Positions 51,701 through 55,649 of a DNA stretch of 64,000 nt are shown one piece after another. Under the pieces are notes generated by a model, which saw only the letters and a list, made by a program, of their open reading frames with translations, had not been told where the DNA came from and did not search any database. Numbering within the stretch: the stretch's first letter is position 1; every line of letters starts with the position of its first letter. A program made the position numbers and the translations under genes. The DNA is from Saccharina japonica. Taxonomy: Eukaryota; Sar; Phaeophyceae; Laminariales; Laminariaceae. The stretch covers positions 287,870-351,869 of the forward strand of contig MEHQ01001502.1 in the NCBI GenBank assembly GCA_008828725.1, in the 5' to 3' direction.

Positions 51701-54700
51701 AAAAACGAATTATGAAACGAAACAGAATACAAATGACGCAGGGAGACAGAAGCGCCCCTAGAACAAAAAATACATGTGTTCTAAAAACACCCCCTACAAA
51801 CACCCCCTACCGGTTTCTGCCGAAAAAACATTTCCTACCATTGCTCCCATTTATCGCGCGGCAGAAAACGTTTTTTTTATCACGAGGATCGCATGTTTTC
51901 CAAAACCAAAGCAACCACTCAACCAGTGGCAGATCCGCATTGTTTAGGGTAGCATGTGTATGGCTCTGAAGCACACGCGCTGTGCGTGGAGGGGTAGGCG
52001 CTAAAGACGCAAATAATTGTTAAAATGCGATCCTACACTTTGTCGTCTCGTGGAGCCTGCATCATGCGCGAGGCCCAACAGCTCGCTTCTTCGTCTGAAG
52101 AAGAGAACGTTTGGTGCATGAGCGGATGTGTGTCGAAGAAACAAAGGGTATGGTCTATGTAGCATTCTTTTCGGCCTGCAGCCACCCATAAGACCAACAG
52201 AACACACAAACCCGAGTATACATCATTTTCAAGAGTATTTTTGGTACGGTACGTATATATTCCGAGATACTCGAGCACCAACCCTGGTAGCTTTGGTCAT
52301 ACTCGGGTATGATAGGTACCCGGGTCATACTGGGGTATGATAGGTACCTGGGACATACCCGGGTATAATAGGTACCCGGGTCATACTCGGGTACGATAGG
52401 TACTTGGGGCATACCCGGGTATGATAAGTACCCGGGGCATACCCGGATTTGATAGGTACCCGGGACATACTCGGGTATGATAGGTACCTGGGGAATACCC
52501 GGTTATGATAGGTACTCAGGTCATACTCGGGTATGATAGGTACCTGGGACATACCCGGGTACGGTAGGTACCCCGGGCATACCCGGGTATGATAGGTACC
52601 CGGGTCATACTCGGGTACGATAGGTACCTGGGGCATTCCCGGGTATGATAAGTACCCGGGGCATGTCCGTGTATGATAGGCACCCGGGTCATACCAGGGT
52701 ATGACAGGTACCCCTACGAAACACAGACATTGCGACCTTTGTCTAGAGGCAAGGGCTGACATACTTTGGGGTACCCAGGGGTGAGAATCCTGAAGGTTTT
52801 GGGTCATACTCTTGGGGTTTGGGTATATACCCTACCAATATGCACAATCTTGCACCCTTGTACCTGAAGTTAATGGCCGATATACTCTGTGGTACCCGGG
52901 TACCAAGCCTGGCATGTTTTGGTCATACTCGGGTATGTACCCGGCTATGTACCCGGCTATATACCCGGGTATGCACCCTACTAAACACAACCTTAATCTT
53001 GCACCCTTTTGTTTCTGAAGGTAATGACCGGCGGACAGAACCACGTCATCTTCTGGACCCTGAGGCCGAACCTCACCTCCCGCCTCGGCACGAAAGGCAA
53101 AAACGACGATACCATCAACGCTACCGTTGGAGACGGGGCTTCGGAAAAAGCACCTGAAACAAAATCGGACGAAGCTGCACTGACGTCCACCTCTGTCGAG
53201 AAGGCAATGGAGGAAACGTTTCTTTGCGGTGTTTCCGTCGGAAAGGATGACATTTCCGTCGGTAATTCTTCTTCTTCTTCCTGCGTCTCGTCGGGGGTGA
53301 CCGTCACCGGAACGGCGAAGGGGGCTTTCGTGGTGTGGGAGAACTTCGAGTGCGTCCGGATGGTACCAGGAGCGCACGGTGCGTTGTTGCGAGGCACACG
53401 AAAGCGTGCGGTGAAATTGTTATTCGTCTCCTGTAAAAAGAGCAACATGATGTACTTCAATATTTCCTTTCTGTTTTGGTTTCGCTTTGGTGTTATTCTT
53501 CTATGTTCGGGGAATGTTTCTGAGTGATCGACGTTGAAGCTACTGTAGTCCAATAGGCTACTGTAGTCCAATAGGCTACTGTTTGTAGTCCAATAGTCTA
53601 CTGTAGTCCAGTAGGATGCTGAAGACCAATAGACTACTGTAGTCCAATAGGCTAATGTAACTGTAGTCCAATAGGCTACTGTAGTTCAGTAAGTTACTGT
53701 TGTTCAATAGGCTACTGTAGTCCAATAAGCTACTGCAGTCCAATAGGCTACTGTAGTCCAATAGGATACTGTAGTCCAAAAGGCTACTGTAGTTCAATAG
53801 GCTACTGTCGTCCAATAGGCTACTGTAGTACAATAGGCTACTGTAGTCCAATAGGCTTCTGTAGTCCAATAGGCTACTGCTGTAGACCAATAGACCACTG
53901 TAGTCCAATAGGTTACTGTAGTCCAATAGGCTACTGTAGTCCAATAGGCTACTGTAGTACAATAGGCTACTGTAGTCCAATAGGCTACCGTAGTCCAATA
54001 GACTATTGTAGTCCAATAGGCTACCGTAGCCCAATAGGCTACTGTAGTCCAATAGGCTATTGTAGTCCAGTAGGTATCCTTGTTTGGTTTCCTTTGGTTT
54101 TCTTCTTTCGGGGAATGTTTTTTGGGTTACCAAGTTTGAAGCTGATGCTACACACCCAACAAACATTGCCGGATGACAAACATATTAACCTTACTACTAC
54201 CGATATCGTTTCGGGGGGGTCATCGGGCATGCATGTATACAACCCGTAGCCCGCGTGATCGAAGCATGTATCGCTTTGATCGCGCAGTTTGCAAAGATGC
54301 GTTTCGACGAAATTCTCGATCTCAATCAAGCCGAGGGCTCTTAAAAAAATTATCACAAGAAACGCAGGTTTCATGTCTGCTCTACCGTTTTTTTGTGAGG
54401 TCTTTCGGAATGTACAACGACACCCAGAGAGCGACGGGATTTCCGGTACATGTACGTATGCGAAACCCTTTCGTTTTTGTCACCACAATGTGCAAGGGAG
54501 TTTATAGCAGCGCTGTGAGTAGGCATCCTACTCGCCCCCCTCTGGAATCTCTGGCCTACCGCCTACAAAACGGTAGAAGTCGTGTGCTGCACCTTCATCA
54601 TCACACAATCATGTGCCACGGCGGTCCAGCAATAGAGTCAAATTCGCGTCTGTGTGCTGTGCATGCTCCGAGCACCTTCGTCCTCTGTTTGCTTATCTCA

Positions 54701-55590
54701 GGTGCCTGCCTCGCAGAGGCATTTCGTGTCTGCCAGTTCTTACACGTTCCGAACTGGTAGTTTTGAAGCTGCTACGCGTAGGGTAATACGCTTTCCGAAC
54801 AGCCGGTCTCAGGCTGCGAGCTTGACTGCAAATACGCAAGCAGCGTGGAGAAAATATGTCCCCATGTAACCGTCGTTTCATTGCTTTCATTATTCCGGTG
54901 AGACGAGCCACTCGTATATCAAACATATTTATATCCCCCGTTTGCTTGCCTCAGGTGCTTCCGCTGTGCTCTGTCTAAGCCCCACCTATTCGGGCGGTTT
55001 CGTTTCCGGAGGGACTGATGGGATAGTGCGTGTTTGGGACGACAAGCTCAACTCGAAGGGCGCACCAATCAACATGAACCAGGTAAAAACATATTCGTCG
55101 TCTCGTGTGTTCGCAACCCGCCGTCGAGTTTAGAAAAAAGGGGAGGGGGGGGGGGGGGGGCCCCCCCCCTTGGTGCCCCCCCCCCCCCCTCCGCACCCCC
55201 CCCCCCCTCCGCACCCCCCCCCCCCTCCGCACCCCCCCCCCCCTCCGCACCCCCCCCCCCCCTGCATAATGCGGGCGTAAAAATCTCCTTATGGAGGCTT
55301 TGAACAATGCACATATGATAGGAAACCCCCAAAGGTGTCGACAACCTCTCAATTAGGTATGTACTCATAGTGTGCTACCTGGTACATTATATGATGCCTC
55401 CACAAGGATTGCAAGGGGAGGGAGGGGGCACCTGTGATGAAGCCTGCGCCCGCGTCAATGAGACCGGTGATGCTTGAATTTCTTTCAACGTTGCTTCGCA
55501 CGGGTGATTACAGTGCTCGCTGTTGGTAAGGGGGTCGACCGCAGGAACTACTGTACAAGTATTACTCGCTCTAGACTGCGGTAGCAAGCG

Positions 55591-55649
<59 letters not shown>

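Noticed and set aside
53576..54166. Long minus-strand frame rich in LDYSSL repeats
   Set aside because: It is the translation of the 18-bp minisatellite (a multiple of three, hence open). No start context, no family, no splice evidence.
54173..54760. 195-codon plus-strand frame
   Set aside because: No motif or homology recognised and no phase-compatible splice sites. Overlaps a stretch with dispersed-repeat traces.
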